Source: Leptospira ryugenii
Lineage (GTDB): Bacteria; Spirochaetota; Leptospiria; Leptospirales; Leptospiraceae
Assembly (NCBI RefSeq): GCF_003114855.1
Contig: NZ_BFBB01000002.1
Span: 434,001 to 498,000, forward strand
Direction: 5' to 3'
Length of the DNA stretch: 64,000 nucleotides
Positions within the stretch are counted from its first letter, which is position 1, and each line of letters opens with the position of its first letter. The notes under the pieces were generated by a model that did not search any database, was not told the DNA's origin, and worked only from the letters and a program-made list of their open reading frames with translations. The position numbers and the translations under genes are program-made. Of the stretch, positions 37,050-47,254 are shown piece by piece.

Positions 37050-38003
37050 ATGGAAAGAGAAAGTGAATTGAAAGATGAAGAGGATGAGTTTTTAGATGCA
37101 GAAACTCTACAGGAATCCTTATTGGATGAAGATGAATCTCTTGCGGAGGATGAGGAGATTGAAGAAGCCAAAAAACTCACGACTCAGAAAATCATTAGTT
37201 TAGTTGGTTTTGGTATTGCATCCTTTTTTATCTTCGTACTCTTTACCTTCCCTCTAGATGAAATGGTTCGGTCATTATTGGGTAGACTCTCAAAAGAAAC
37301 CGGTATGACAATAGAGGCAAAAGAAATACATTTCCCTCTCTTAGGTAGAAAGTCTTTCGATGCGTTTTCTTTGCAGTTCAATAATGGGAATTTGCTAAAA
37401 GCGGAAGAATTAAGTGTCTCCGTATCCTTGTTGGGACTACTAGGACAACGTTGGGAGGGAGATACAGAAATTGGATTTTTCCGCTACGAAGGGAGTGAAC
37501 TAGTCTTACAAATCAGATCTCTTAAATTTCCTCTTCGTTTGGCGATGTTAGATGAAAAAATATCCAAATGGGCAGGGGAAGGGGAGATAGAACTTGCAGG
37601 TGGAAAAATTTTAGAATCTATGGAAATCCCTCTGCTTGGAAGCCTAAAAGATACAGAATTGAAACGGGGTAGCCTTCAATTTAAGATCAGAGCAGGAAAG
37701 ATGAGCATAGAAAAGGGAAATTTCGAAACCAATATGGCTCGATTCCAAATCCAAGGTGTTATCCGTCTTTCAGATGCCTTTGGGCTTTCGCAACTTGACC
37801 TTAAGGTTTGTGGGATATTGAATGAAAAATTTTCACAAGAAAGACCAGATATTGCTGGTTTAGCCACGCTCTTGCCCCAAGAAAATGGCCGCATCTGTGT
37901 GCCTGTGCGTGGGAGTATCAACGCTCCTAAGGTAGACCTACCCAATCTGAACCAGTTTGGTAATCCCAATATCCAAACTACCGAAGAAAAACCTGCTCAA
38001 TAA
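37050..38003 (+). CDS. gspN: Type II secretion protein GspN-like
   Basis: The 317-residue protein has a very acidic N-terminus (about 45 residues rich in Asp/Glu), one membrane helix (about 52-70) and a beta-rich periplasmic domain resembling GspN/AsmA-type repeats (IEAKEIHFPLLGRKSF, LKAEELSVSVSLLGLLG). It closes the secretion operon and is followed by a hairpin terminator. The GspN label rests on topology and context. Confidence 0.72.
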   Translation: MERESELKDEEDEFLDAETLQESLLDEDESLAEDEEIEEAKKLTTQKIISLVGFGIASFFIFVLFTFPLDEMVRSLLGRLSKETGMTIEAKEIHFPLLGRKSFDAFSLQFNNGNLLKAEELSVSVSLLGLLGQRWEGDTEIGFFRYEGSELVLQIRSLKFPLRLAMLDEKISKWAGEGEIELAGGKILESMEIPLLGSLKDTELKRGSLQFKIRAGKMSIEKGNFETNMARFQIQGVIRLSDAFGLSQLDLKVCGILNEKFSQERPDIAGLATLLPQENGRICVPVRGSINAPKVDLPNLNQFGNPNIQTTEEKPAQ

Positions 38004-38025
38004 GCATCTCAGCTTCTAAACAATC

Positions 38026-38066
38026 TTCCTTCCAAACTTCAGAAAGTTTGGAAGGAATTTGATTTT
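38026..38066 (+). terminator. Terminator after the type II secretion operon
   Basis: A perfect 14-bp stem is formed by TTCCTTCCAAACTT (38026-38039) and its complement (38044-38057) around a CAGA loop, followed by TTTGATTTT. It separates gspN from the convergent nrdJ gene, whose stop begins at 38069. It would work for the plus strand; the minus-strand tail is not T-rich. Confidence 0.85.
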
Positions 38067-38068
38067 CC

Positions 38069-41000
38069 TTAGGAACAACCTGTCGTGGATCCGCAAGAGA
38101 TACACTTTAAACACGATCCATTTCGTACCATCTGAAAGGATCCACATTCAGTGCAGGAGTCACCAGTATATCCCTTGATCCGTGCTTCGGCAATATTTCG
38201 TAGTGTCTCCGCTGAGGTCGCTGAGCCAGCGTTTGCCGGCCCTGTGGACACTGTTGCTAAAACAGGTTCTTTGCTAATGCTTGGTTTTTCAGCAAGGGCT
38301 GATTTCATAGAAAGAGGCGCAACTTGCAACGGTTTGTTGATTCCGTTGCCTTTAGGCTTTCCCTCTGTTTCTTCCTTCATCTCTGTCTTTCGACCTATCT
38401 CATCGGTTCTCAAATCATCAGGTGAAACTTGCGCAAGGTCATAACGGCCGAGATAAGTAATCGCCAATTCTCTGAAGATATAGTCGATCACCGAAGTAGA
38501 CATTTTAATGTGTGGATTGCCAGAAACCATTCCATTTGGTTCAAATTTAAAGAAAGTAAAGGCTTCCACAAACTCTTCTAATGGAACACCATGTTGAAGT
38601 CCTAGAGAAATCGCGATGGCAAAGGCATTCATCAAAGATCGGAAAGCCGCACCTTCTTTATGCATATCTATGAAGATTTCTCCTAGCTGACCGTCTTCAT
38701 ATTCTCCCGTTCTCAAATAAACTTTATGGCCACCTACCATGGCTTTTTGGGTATAGCCAGCCCTACGGTGTGGCAACTTCCTTCTTTCCGATATGTATTT
38801 GTAGACTAGTTTCTCCGCTACTTCTGTTACCGTTTTTGCTCTTGGCTTTTCATTCGCCAATTCCTCTTCTTCCTCCTCTAAATTGCTAAACAGTTGGAAG
38901 ACTGAATTTAGAGGTTGAGATAACTTGGATCCATCACGATACAGTGCGTTTGCTTTGATCATTACCTTCCAAGACATATGGTAAGCGTTTTTGATGTCCT
39001 CAATGCTTGCTTCCTCTGGAAGGTTGATGGTTTTAGAGATCGCACCTGATATAAATGGTTGAGCAGCAGCCATAAGTTTGATGTGCGATTGGTAGCTTAA
39101 GAATCGTTTGCCGTATTTGCCGCATTTATTTGCACAATCAAAAACAGGAAGATCTTTATCTTTAATGAATGGTGCATTTTCAATGGTCATCGTACCGCAA
39201 ACATAGTCATTTGCTTGGCCAATTTCATCAGTACTGAAACCTAAGTGCTCCAGTAAATTAAAGCCTGCTTGGTTATATAGAGTAGGGTCTATACCTAAAG
39301 TTTTTGCAAAGAAATCCTCACCAAGAGTGTATTTGTTGAATGCAAATTGAATATCAAATACAAATGGAAGTTGTTTTTCTAACTTTTCGAGTACTTCTTC
39401 CGTAAATCCCTTTTCTCTCAATCGAGCTGTGCTTACACCTGGGGCTCCATTGAATGTTGCGTGACCTTTGCAATAGTTAACGATCGCATCTATTTCTGTT
39501 TGGTTGTAGCCTAATTTTTTCAAGGCCAAAGGAACAGATTGATTGATGATCTTAAAGTAGCCTCCACCTGCGAGTTTTTTGAATTTTACCAAGGCAAAAT
39601 CAGGTTCGATTCCAGTAGTATCGCAATCCATGACAAGTCCAATGGTTCCAGTAGGAGCAATTACAGTGACTTGGGCATTTCGATAGCCATTTTTGATTCC
39701 GAGTTCTAGGGCACGGTCTGCGTCTTCTTTTGCTGCTTCTAAAAGATAACTTGGTAAGTAAGAGGGGTTAATTCCAATCGGAGTGATGGTCAATCCCTCG
39801 AATTCTTCTTTGGGAGCGTTGTAAGCTGCCTTCCTATGGTTTCGGATCACGCGTAACATATGTTCTTTGTTCTTTTCGTAACCTTGGAAAGTACCAAGTT
39901 CACCCGCCATCTCCGCAGAGGTTGCATAGGCAGTCATATGCATAATACATGTTATGGCACCAGTGACTGCCATTGCTTCTTGGCTATCATAAGGAATGCC
40001 CATGACCATAAGCAATGAACCTAAGTTTGCATACCCAAGTCCTAAAGTTCTGAACTTGTAGGAGAGTTCCGCAATTTCTCTGGATGGAAATTGTGCCATT
40101 AAGACAGAAATTTCAAGTATGATGGTCCAAATTTTATTCAGGTATCTGTAACTTTCTACATCGAAACTACCATCTTCCTTTAAGAATTTGATAAGGTTTG
40201 CAGAGGCTAAGTTACATGCTGTATTGTCCAAAAACATATACTCGGAACAAGGGTTAGACGCGTTGATATCGCCATCTTCAGGGCAGGTATGCCATTCATT
40301 GATTGTTGTATGGTATTGGGTTCCTGGGTCCGCTGAACTCCAGGCAGCATTGGCAATTTTCTCCCAGAGGTCACGTGCTCTTAGAGTCTTAGCTGGCTTC
40401 GGTTCTCTTCCTTCGCGTTTTGCTCTATCTTTTTCAGTTCGGTTGTAAAGAGAGTAGCTAAGGTCTTTCTCTACCGCTTCCATAAAATCATTTGTGATCC
40501 TAACGGAATTGTTGGAGTTTTGGCCAGATACAGTGTTGTAAGCCTCTGATTGCCAATCAGTGGTAAGCTCTTCGAATAGAATATCTTTGTATCCCTGTTT
40601 TGCTAAATCGATCACCCGTTTGATGTAATTATCTGGGATGTAAGACTTACGAGCCTTGCGTATTGCTTTCGCTAATATTTCATTGTGTTGAGGATCATAT
40701 GCATTCTCTTCGCCTAAACTTCCTTTTGCGGAGACACAGGCAGTCATGATCTCATTTAAGAGTCGGTTATTGAGGATGGAACCGGTGACCAAAGAAGCCA
40801 CTTTTTTCTCTTCTTGTACTTTCCAGTCGATAAACTCTTCAATATCGGGGTGGTCTAAATCCAAACAAACCATTTTGGCCGCTCGTCTAGTTGTCCCACC
40901 CGATTTGATCGCTCCCGCAGCTCGGTCGCCTATCTTTAAAAATGACATCAATCCGGAACTCTTTCCACCACCGCTAAGAGATTCATTGGCGGCTCGGATT

Positions 41001-41710
41001 TGAGAAAAATTTGTGCCTGTGCCAGAACCATATTTGAAAAGTCTTGCTTCCCGTACCCAAAGGTCCATGATACCACCCTCATTTACGAGGTCATCGTCTA
41101 CGGATTGAATGAAACAAGCGTGAGGTTGTGGGTGTTCGTAAGAAGAGGCGGAGCGTACCAATTTACCAGACTTGGGATCTACATAATAGTGTCCTTGCGA
41201 CTTGCCATCGATGCCATACGCCCAGTGCAAACCTGTGTTAAACCATTGAGGGGAATTTGGTGCAGCCATTTGGCTAGCCAGCATAAAGATAGTTTCTTCA
41301 TAGAAGACGCGCGCACTATCTTCATCAGAGAAATACCCGTATTTGTAACCCCAATACGTCCAACAGCCCGCAAGACGGTGGAATACTTGTTTGGTATCAG
41401 TTTCTCCCACATAGCGATCTTCTGGATTTAAAGCAGATAATTTTTCTTCATCGGCAACGGAACGCTGCAACCATTCTGGGATGCCTTTTTCGGCTACTTT
41501 TTTTAGGTATTTAGGCACGCCCTTTCTACGAAAGTACTTTTGAGCGATGATGTCTGTCGCCACTTGGGACCAAAAATCTGGGACTTCCACTCCATTTGCT
41601 TCAAAAACAACGGAACCATCTGGATTGGTGATCCGTGAGTCTTTTTTTGTCCACAGAATGCCAGGATACAAACCTGAATTATCTTTTGTAAAATGCCGCG
41701 CTATCTTCAT
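38069..41710 (-). CDS. nrdJ: Vitamin B12-dependent (class II) ribonucleotide reductase
   Basis: This 1213-residue protein has class II reductase landmarks: [18 protein letters not shown], the Cys in [24 protein letters not shown], the active-site [18 protein letters not shown], and [20 protein letters not shown]. The C-terminal end [15 protein letters not shown]...[11 protein letters not shown] holds a zinc-type module plus the redox Cys pair. It makes deoxynucleotides with adenosylcobalamin. No intein is seen. It starts at ATG 41710; a palindrome lies 35 bases upstream. No cobalamin riboswitch was recognised in the leader. Confidence 0.97.
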   Translation of the reverse strand: MKIARHFTKDNSGLYPGILWTKKDSRITNPDGSVVFEANGVEVPDFWSQVATDIIAQKYFRRKGVPKYLKKVAEKGIPEWLQRSVADEEKLSALNPEDRYVGETDTKQVFHRLAGCWTYWGYKYGYFSDEDSARVFYEETIFMLASQMAAPNSPQWFNTGLHWAYGIDGKSQGHYYVDPKSGKLVRSASSYEHPQPHACFIQSVDDDLVNEGGIMDLWVREARLFKYGSGTGTNFSQIRAANESLSGGGKSSGLMSFLKIGDRAAGAIKSGGTTRRAAKMVCLDLDHPDIEEFIDWKVQEEKKVASLVTGSILNNRLLNEIMTACVSAKGSLGEENAYDPQHNEILAKAIRKARKSYIPDNYIKRVIDLAKQGYKDILFEELTTDWQSEAYNTVSGQNSNNSVRITNDFMEAVEKDLSYSLYNRTEKDRAKREGREPKPAKTLRARDLWEKIANAAWSSADPGTQYHTTINEWHTCPEDGDINASNPCSEYMFLDNTACNLASANLIKFLKEDGSFDVESYRYLNKIWTIILEISVLMAQFPSREIAELSYKFRTLGLGYANLGSLLMVMGIPYDSQEAMAVTGAITCIMHMTAYATSAEMAGELGTFQGYEKNKEHMLRVIRNHRKAAYNAPKEEFEGLTITPIGINPSYLPSYLLEAAKEDADRALELGIKNGYRNAQVTVIAPTGTIGLVMDCDTTGIEPDFALVKFKKLAGGGYFKIINQSVPLALKKLGYNQTEIDAIVNYCKGHATFNGAPGVSTARLREKGFTEEVLEKLEKQLPFVFDIQFAFNKYTLGEDFFAKTLGIDPTLYNQAGFNLLEHLGFSTDEIGQANDYVCGTMTIENAPFIKDKDLPVFDCANKCGKYGKRFLSYQSHIKLMAAAQPFISGAISKTINLPEEASIEDIKNAYHMSWKVMIKANALYRDGSKLSQPLNSVFQLFSNLEEEEEELANEKPRAKTVTEVAEKLVYKYISERRKLPHRRAGYTQKAMVGGHKVYLRTGEYEDGQLGEIFIDMHKEGAAFRSLMNAFAIAISLGLQHGVPLEEFVEAFTFFKFEPNGMVSGNPHIKMSTSVIDYIFRELAITYLGRYDLAQVSPDDLRTDEIGRKTEMKEETEGKPKGNGINKPLQVAPLSMKSALAEKPSISKEPVLATVSTGPANAGSATSAETLRNIAEARIKGYTGDSCTECGSFQMVRNGSCLKCISCGSTTGCS

Positions 41711-41744
41711 GCAAACCCCATCTCAAATTAGACATCTATATGAT

Positions 41745-41772
41745 TCCCTAACCGGGACCGGTAGGGATTATG
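41745..41772 (-). promoter_or_regulatory. Palindrome and -10-like box upstream of nrdJ
   Basis: A 23-base inverted repeat TCCCTA-A-CCGG-GA-CCGG-TAGGGA occupies 41745-41767. On the minus strand a CATAAT box (41772-41767, five of six matches to TATAAT) abuts it, so the repeat would cover the predicted transcription start. This layout suits a repressor site or a 5' mRNA hairpin. It does not resemble an NrdR box. Confidence 0.4.
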
Positions 41773-41879
41773 TCACAATGAAGGAAACTTTCTCTCTCCT
41801 CATTCTTTTTTTTGTTGTACCATTCTATTTTCAGTAAAAAAATCGGGTGGGAAAAATGCCATATTCACATTCATTTTCA

Positions 41880-41907
41880 TTGACGGGAAAGGCTCTTTCT
41901 CTACCAT
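41880..41907 (+). promoter_or_regulatory. Candidate promoter of tRNA-Asn
   Basis: TTGACG (41880-41885), a 16-base spacer and TACCAT (41902-41907) would start transcription near 41914, just before the tRNA at 41925. The -10 matches the consensus at four of six positions. Confidence 0.4.
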
Positions 41908-41924
41908 GGCCAAAGATTCGAGTT

Positions 41925-42000
<76 letters not shown>

Positions 42001-42079
42001 CGGATTCTTGAGTCTGTTCTGAACTGTGAGTAGGCCAGATTCTCCTCACTGAACCAAGTTACCCTTTCAAACTTTCCCC

Positions 42080-42766
42080 ATGATACGATCTTTCTTTTGG
42101 CCAATCACTGCCTTTGCCTATCTATTCCTATGCTTTTTTCCCCTTAGTGGCTCGCTCTGTCCTGAACAGATCCTTCTTCTCGACGGAAATTCGGAAAACT
42201 CAAGGGGAGAGCTAAGTCTCTGGGAGAGAGAGGAGAAAGAATGGTATCGGATTGCCTTTGCAAATTCGGTCTGGATCGGATCACAGGGTTTGGTCCAAAT
42301 GGACCAGAAACGGGAAGGCGATGGGAAGACACCAATCGGTATTTATCCCATAAAAAGGATCTACGCAAAGACAAGAGTCCAACATTTTTCGTTTCCGATA
42401 TCCGTATTCACAAAGTCATCCCATTGGGATGGAGATCCCAATTCAAAGTCGTACAACCAGTTCCTTAGGCATCCCAAGAAAGGTGCTGTACGACTTTGGG
42501 ATAGCCCGATCTATGCACTTTTTTTGGTCATTGAACACAATACAGAAAAAGCCAATCAGAAAGGCGCTGGCAGTATGCTCTTTGTCCACCCTTGGGAAGA
42601 ACCGAGACCGACCTCCGGTTGCCTCGGGCTTCCTTTAGAGGATTGGAAAGAAATCGCAAAGCATTTAGATCCAAAACACAAACCCAAACTGATCATCCAA
42701 GAGAAAGAATCGCCACTATGGAGTCCTTACTCATGGCCAATCTCAGGCCAAGAGACTGCAGAGTGA
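42080..42766 (+). CDS. L,D-transpeptidase (YkuD-family) exported protein
   Basis: The 228-residue protein has an N-terminal hydrophobic segment (about residues 7-26) and a YkuD domain. KREGDGKTPIGIYPI is the typical entry strand, and the catalytic block is FVHPWEEPRPTSGCLGLP (His near 169, Cys near 181). L,D-transpeptidases make 3-3 cross-links in peptidoglycan or anchor proteins to it. It is monocistronic, downstream of tRNA-Asn. Confidence 0.88.
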   Translation: MIRSFFWPITAFAYLFLCFFPLSGSLCPEQILLLDGNSENSRGELSLWEREEKEWYRIAFANSVWIGSQGLVQMDQKREGDGKTPIGIYPIKRIYAKTRVQHFSFPISVFTKSSHWDGDPNSKSYNQFLRHPKKGAVRLWDSPIYALFLVIEHNTEKANQKGAGSMLFVHPWEEPRPTSGCLGLPLEDWKEIAKHLDPKHKPKLIIQEKESPLWSPYSWPISGQETAE

Positions 42767-42900
42767 TGAGAGTCGATGCAGATCTGAAAAATCCATTACT
42801 TCCCATAATCAATCTTATGTCGCATTAGCTCGGAACTAGTTTTGCGAGTACTCGTAGATCCTTTACACGGTTTGATTCGTTCGATACTCTTCGGATACCA

Positions 42901-43386
42901 TTATTGTTTCCTGGGAGCTTCCCGCCATTCTACCACATCCTTTGCATCCGCTTCGTCCAGGAAATGCCTTTGGTTTCCTTCTGTCGTAAAGGAGATGGAA
43001 TGGATCCGTAGTTCGATAAGATCTGCACCAAAGGAGATTGGTCCGAGGGTACAGCGGTCCATCTTTCCTGGTGAAAGCCTGTTCGGTAGGACACAAAGGA
43101 GTTCAGGAGTCTTCTGTCCTTCAATGGGTATAATCTTTTTTTGAAAATCCAAGCCAAAGAAAAGGATTTTGACGGAGGCAATCGAGGTTTCTGGACTGAT
43201 ATTTCTCACTTGGATGGGAAAGATAAGGTTTCTTGGGTTTTTACCAACTGTTTTTCTGTCGATGTTGATAAACAAAGGAAAGCCTTTTTCAAGAGCTAAC
43301 CTTTGTTTATCCGATTGTTTGATCTCTTCTGTTTGGCAAAATAAGACCGCAAATGTTAGGCTGAATCCGAGGAAAACTCTCAACAT
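42901..43386 (-). CDS. Hypothetical exported protein, possible lipoprotein
   Basis: The 161-residue protein starts with a signal-like segment ending at Cys17 (FAVLFC), compatible with a relaxed lipobox. The rest looks like a beta-sandwich (FPIQVRNISPETSIASVKILFF, then CTLGPISFGADLIELRI). It begins four bases after the SPFH lipoprotein gene and is probably its operon partner. Function unknown. Confidence 0.7.
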   Translation of the reverse strand: MLRVFLGFSLTFAVLFCQTEEIKQSDKQRLALEKGFPLFINIDRKTVGKNPRNLIFPIQVRNISPETSIASVKILFFGLDFQKKIIPIEGQKTPELLCVLPNRLSPGKMDRCTLGPISFGADLIELRIHSISFTTEGNQRHFLDEADAKDVVEWREAPRKQ

Positions 43387-43390
43387 TCTA

Positions 43391-44218
43391 TTATTTAAAT
43401 GGAATGAGAATATTGGTTTTATCCCCCATCATATTCTGCGGAAGCTTTCCATCCCATTTCTCTATCCACAGCTTTTGTATCATTAAAGGTGTTAGTTGCT
43501 GGGATTCTAGTCTGATTTGGGCTGCAGTTCCTTCCGCCTTGGCTTTGTCTATCTTTGCCTGTGCAAGTGCTTCTCGCAATTCATTCTCTCGGCTTTCCGC
43601 TTTTTGGATGGCTTCAATTTTTGCATCTAAGGCCTGTTTGACTTTTTCTGGCAGACGCATGGTTCCAATCCAATACAATCGTTCCACTATGATGCCTTTT
43701 GGGATAAATTCATCTCGGATGGCAACAGTCGCTTTTTCAATGAGATCCACTCTTCCAGGTCCGTAGATCATATCAGAGGTCATAGCAGATGCCAGACGAT
43801 TTAAACTATCTCGTACGGCTGTGCGTAGGACACTATCTGTAATTTCATCGATTCCTCTCCTGTAAGTTTGGAAGAGTATATTTGCTTTGGACGGGTCGAT
43901 GCGGAACTGGATTCCGACATCAGCGTTCACCGTCAGGCCTTCTTTAGTTTGGATGTCTATGGACTCATTGGATTCAGAGTCTTCTTGGGAATCATAGGTC
44001 CAAACGTAAGTCTTAGTAAAAGTTGGGTAAAGATATAACTCTTCATTGATGCCAATCCAATAGCGACCGACACCCAATTCTTCTGAGTCTACACCTTTGT
44101 TCGATCCGAGCAAATAGACTTTCACTCCTATGTAGCCGGCGGGGACCTTTTGGCAGCCTATAAAGGCGAAGGAAATGAGAATAAGAATCAGTATCCCGGG
44201 TTTCCAATATCGTTTCAT
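43391..44218 (-). CDS. SPFH/prohibitin-domain lipoprotein
   Basis: The 275-residue protein has a signal peptide with lipobox FAFIGC (Cys22), then an SPFH domain (QKVPAGYIGVKVYLLG, LTVNADVGIQFRIDP, IIVERLYWIGTMRLPEKVKQALDAKIEAIQKA) and an Ala/Glu/Lys coiled coil. SPFH proteins form large ring-like membrane cages. Most have a membrane helix; here a lipid anchor would place the whole protein outside the inner membrane. It lies between a small membrane protein and an exported protein, probably in one operon. Confidence 0.85.
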   Translation of the reverse strand: MKRYWKPGILILILISFAFIGCQKVPAGYIGVKVYLLGSNKGVDSEELGVGRYWIGINEELYLYPTFTKTYVWTYDSQEDSESNESIDIQTKEGLTVNADVGIQFRIDPSKANILFQTYRRGIDEITDSVLRTAVRDSLNRLASAMTSDMIYGPGRVDLIEKATVAIRDEFIPKGIIVERLYWIGTMRLPEKVKQALDAKIEAIQKAESRENELREALAQAKIDKAKAEGTAAQIRLESQQLTPLMIQKLWIEKWDGKLPQNMMGDKTNILIPFK

Positions 44219-44433
44219 TGTCGGTCTTCCTTTTTTCGAAATTCAACCCATAGAATGAACGGAAACAGCCAAGAAGCAAGCAAAAGTACGAGACCTAATG
44301 CGACGTGTAGATTCGTTTCACTTGAAATCAATATGGGTAATTGATAAAGATAGAGATATCCGTATGCAAACGCAACGAGGATTCCGCAAAAAAGCCGAAA
44401 CCGAAATAAAAACTTTTCCTTATCCTTGGGCAT
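44215..44433 (-). CDS. Small two-helix membrane protein, hypothetical
   Basis: The ATG at 44433, after AAAGAGATGG, gives 72 residues (MPKDKEKFLFRF...). Two membrane helices are likely (about residues 13-30 and 40-62) and the C-terminus is charged. A longer GTG-started form from 44487 is possible. The stop overlaps the ATG of the SPFH lipoprotein gene (ATGA), so they should be translated together. Confidence 0.7.
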   Translation of the reverse strand: MPKDKEKFLFRFRLFCGILVAFAYGYLYLYQLPILISSETNLHVALGLVLLLASWLFPFILWVEFRKKEDRQ

Positions 44434-44620
44434 CCATCTCTTTTTTGGTTTAGATCCTCCTATCCTACAAACAAAAAAGTGAATCACTTTTATGAATTTA
44501 CGAAAGGAGTAAGTGGTCTAATCATGGGAAATATCCAATGATACACCGATACTTAAGTGTACGGGAGACCTCCTCCCAGTATCAAAAACTGACCTTCAAT
44601 CTATCTTCAGGAGCAATTCA

Positions 44621-45310
44621 ATGACCTTGAGTCTATCCTTCTTTCAAACCTCTATAGGGAAGAAGATAATCATGGCAATTACCGGGTTCATCTGGTTTGG
44701 TTTCGTGGTTATGCATATGTTAGGAAATTTGCAAGTTTACCAGGGCGCAGAAAAACTTAACGCCTACGCTAAATTTCTAAAAGATTTGGGACCACTGTTA
44801 TGGGTGGCAAGAATCGGACTTCTTGTAGCCTTCGTCGGGCACGTAGTTGTTGCTATCCAGCTAAAGCGGGAGAACAGCAATGCAAGACCTGTCTCGTATG
44901 CAAAGAATAGCACCATTCAGGCCTCTCTTGCTTCACGGACTATGATCTATAGTGGTCTATTGCTTTTGACTTTTTTGGTCTACCACCTTCTCCACTTTAC
45001 TTTGGGCATTACAAACCCCGAACATTATACAAACGTCTACCAACTCAAAAACGGGGAAATGGTGCATGATGTATATGCGATGGTCATCCTTGGATTCCAA
45101 CAAGCTCCCATTTCCATTGCCTACATCGTTTTTATGTTTTTCCTTGCACTGCATTTCTCTCATGCGCTCGGATCAATGTTTCAAAGTTTAGGGATCTTTG
45201 CTCCCAAACATAACCCAACAATCCAGAAGTTATCAAGTGCACTTGCACTCATTGTCTTTATCGGAAATAGCTCCATGCCCATATCAATACTTTTGGGCTT
45301 TGTGAAATAA
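44621..45310 (+). CDS. sdhC: Succinate dehydrogenase cytochrome b subunit, type B
   Basis: The 229-residue protein has five predicted membrane helices and several helix-located histidines (MHMLGN, HVVVAIQ, YHLLHFTLG, LHFSHALG). These fit the two-heme, single-subunit anchor of type B succinate:quinone oxidoreductases. It is the first gene of sdhCAB and has the ribosome-binding site CAGGAG. The upstream leader contains an interrupted inverted repeat. Confidence 0.94.
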   Translation: MTLSLSFFQTSIGKKIIMAITGFIWFGFVVMHMLGNLQVYQGAEKLNAYAKFLKDLGPLLWVARIGLLVAFVGHVVVAIQLKRENSNARPVSYAKNSTIQASLASRTMIYSGLLLLTFLVYHLLHFTLGITNPEHYTNVYQLKNGEMVHDVYAMVILGFQQAPISIAYIVFMFFLALHFSHALGSMFQSLGIFAPKHNPTIQKLSSALALIVFIGNSSMPISILLGFVK

Positions 45311-45328
45311 GGAGCTAAAGGAGAAATT

Positions 45329-47254
45329 ATGAAATTAGATTCAAAAATTCCATCAGGTCCACTTGAGCAGAAATGGGACAAACACAAGTCAGATATAAAA
45401 CTTGTTAACCCTGCGAACAAACGTAAGTACAAAGTTATCATCATTGGTACAGGTCTAGCCGGTTCCTCTGCTGCTGCCTCTCTATCTGAACTCGGATACC
45501 AAGTCTCTGTTTTTTGTTTCCAAGACTCGCCTAGACGCGCACATTCGATTGCTGCACAAGGTGGTATCAATGCTGCCAAAAACTACCAAAATGATGGTGA
45601 CTCCGTTTATCGCTTGTTTTATGATACTATCAAAGGTGGAGATTTCCGTGCAAGAGAAGCCAATGTCTATCGTTTGGCACAGGTTTCTACGAACATTATA
45701 GATCAGTGTGTAGCGCAAGGTGTTCCTTTCGCAAGAGAATATGGTGGCAATTTAGCGAACCGTTCCTTCGGAGGTGCTCAGGTCTCAAGGACTTTTTACG
45801 CAAAAGGCCAAACAGGACAACAGCTTTTGTTAGGTGCCTACTCTGCCCTAGAAAAACAAATCGCAAAAGGTGCAGTGAAAATGTATCCACGTACGGAAAT
45901 GTTAGATGTGGTTCTCGTGGATGGGCATGCAAAAGGAGTGGTGGTCAGGGACTTAGTAACCGGTGAAATCAGCTCGCATGCGGCAGATGCGGTGATCCTT
46001 GCTTCTGGTGGATATGGAAATGTTTTTTATCTCTCTACAAATGCTAAAGGTTCCAATGTTACTGCAACATACCGAGCCTACAAAAAAGGTGCTCTGTTCG
46101 CGAACCCTTGTTATACGCAGATCCACCCTACTTGCATTCCGCAGTCAGGAGCCTATCAATCTAAACTCACCTTGATGTCTGAATCTCTCAGAAATGATGG
46201 ACGAGTTTGGGTTCCTAAACAAAAAGGGGACCTTAGACCTCCACATGAAATTCCTGAATCTGAAAGAGACTACTACTTAGAAAGAAAATACCCTTCCTAC
46301 GGAAACTTAGCCCCTAGAGATATCTCATCACGTTCAGCAAAAGAGGCTTGCGACCATGGTCTGGGTGTAGGCCCTCTTGTGGGTGATAAACGTTTAGGTG
46401 TCTACTTAGACTTTACGGATTCCATCAAACGATTAGGGGAAAAAGTGGTTGCGGATCGTTATGACAACCTCTTCCAAATGTATGAAAGAATCACAGGCGA
46501 AAATCCTTATAAGGTGCCAATGCGGATTTACCCTGCAGTTCACTATACCATGGGTGGTCTCTGGGTGGACTACAATCTGATGTCAACTATTCCTGGTTTA
46601 CACGTGCTAGGTGAGGCAAATTTCTCTGACCACGGTGCGAACCGTCTTGGTGCTTCTGCTCTCATGCAGGGCCTTGCTGACGGATATTTTGTAATACCTT
46701 ATACAATCGGGGATTATTTTGCTAGAGAGGGATTTAAAAACATTTCCACTGATAGACCGGAATTTAAAGAGGCGGAAGAGAAAGTAAAAGCACAAATTAA
46801 CCAATTTTTAAATACAAATGGAAAGCGTACTCCGGATGACTTCCATCGTGAACTCGGTAAGATCATGTGGGATGAATGTGGAATGGCAAGAAACGAGTCT
46901 GGACTTAAAGGTGCGATCAAACGCATTTCCGAGATTCGCGAAGAGTTTAAAACAAACCTCAAAGTGACAGGTGTGAACGGCGAGCTAAACCAAGAGATTG
47001 AGAAAGCTGGTCGAGTTGCCGACTTTTTAGAGTTTGGTGAGTTGATGTGTTTAGATGCATTGACTCGCGAAGAATCTTGTGGTGGTCACTTCAGAGAAGA
47101 ATTCCAGACAGAAGATGGAGAAGCGAAAAGAAACGATGATAAATTCTGCCACGTTTCGGCATGGGCTTACCAAGGCGAAGGAAAAACGCCGGTAGAACAG
47201 AGAGAAGAACTTAACTTTGAAAATGTTCACCTTGCGGTGAGGAGCTATAAATAA
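45329..47254 (+). CDS. sdhA: Succinate dehydrogenase/fumarate reductase flavoprotein subunit
   Basis: This 641-residue protein has the FAD-binding start [14 protein letters not shown] and the covalent-flavin segment [15 protein letters not shown] (His near residue 72). The active-site region [12 protein letters not shown] and the late motif [16 protein letters not shown] are also present. It oxidises succinate to fumarate as part of the TCA cycle and respiratory chain. It follows sdhC after 18 bases with a strong AAAGGAGAA and overlaps sdhB by one base. Confidence 0.97.
   Translation: MKLDSKIPSGPLEQKWDKHKSDIKLVNPANKRKYKVIIIGTGLAGSSAAASLSELGYQVSVFCFQDSPRRAHSIAAQGGINAAKNYQNDGDSVYRLFYDTIKGGDFRAREANVYRLAQVSTNIIDQCVAQGVPFAREYGGNLANRSFGGAQVSRTFYAKGQTGQQLLLGAYSALEKQIAKGAVKMYPRTEMLDVVLVDGHAKGVVVRDLVTGEISSHAADAVILASGGYGNVFYLSTNAKGSNVTATYRAYKKGALFANPCYTQIHPTCIPQSGAYQSKLTLMSESLRNDGRVWVPKQKGDLRPPHEIPESERDYYLERKYPSYGNLAPRDISSRSAKEACDHGLGVGPLVGDKRLGVYLDFTDSIKRLGEKVVADRYDNLFQMYERITGENPYKVPMRIYPAVHYTMGGLWVDYNLMSTIPGLHVLGEANFSDHGANRLGASALMQGLADGYFVIPYTIGDYFAREGFKNISTDRPEFKEAEEKVKAQINQFLNTNGKRTPDDFHRELGKIMWDECGMARNESGLKGAIKRISEIREEFKTNLKVTGVNGELNQEIEKAGRVADFLEFGELMCLDALTREESCGGHFREEFQTEDGEAKRNDDKFCHVSAWAYQGEGKTPVEQREELNFENVHLAVRSYK

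Noticed and set aside
38069..41710. Intein or insertion in nrdJ
   Set aside because: Length and motif order are normal for class II reductases; no intein splice motifs seen.
41711..41830. Cobalamin riboswitch upstream of nrdJ
   Set aside because: The minus-strand leader was read for the B12 box and long paired elements; only the short palindrome was found and the leader is too short.
42842..43144. 100-codon plus-strand ORF opposite the exported-protein gene
   Set aside because: It is antisense to a protein with a signal peptide, has no ribosome-binding site and a low-complexity, Ser-rich composition typical of shadows.
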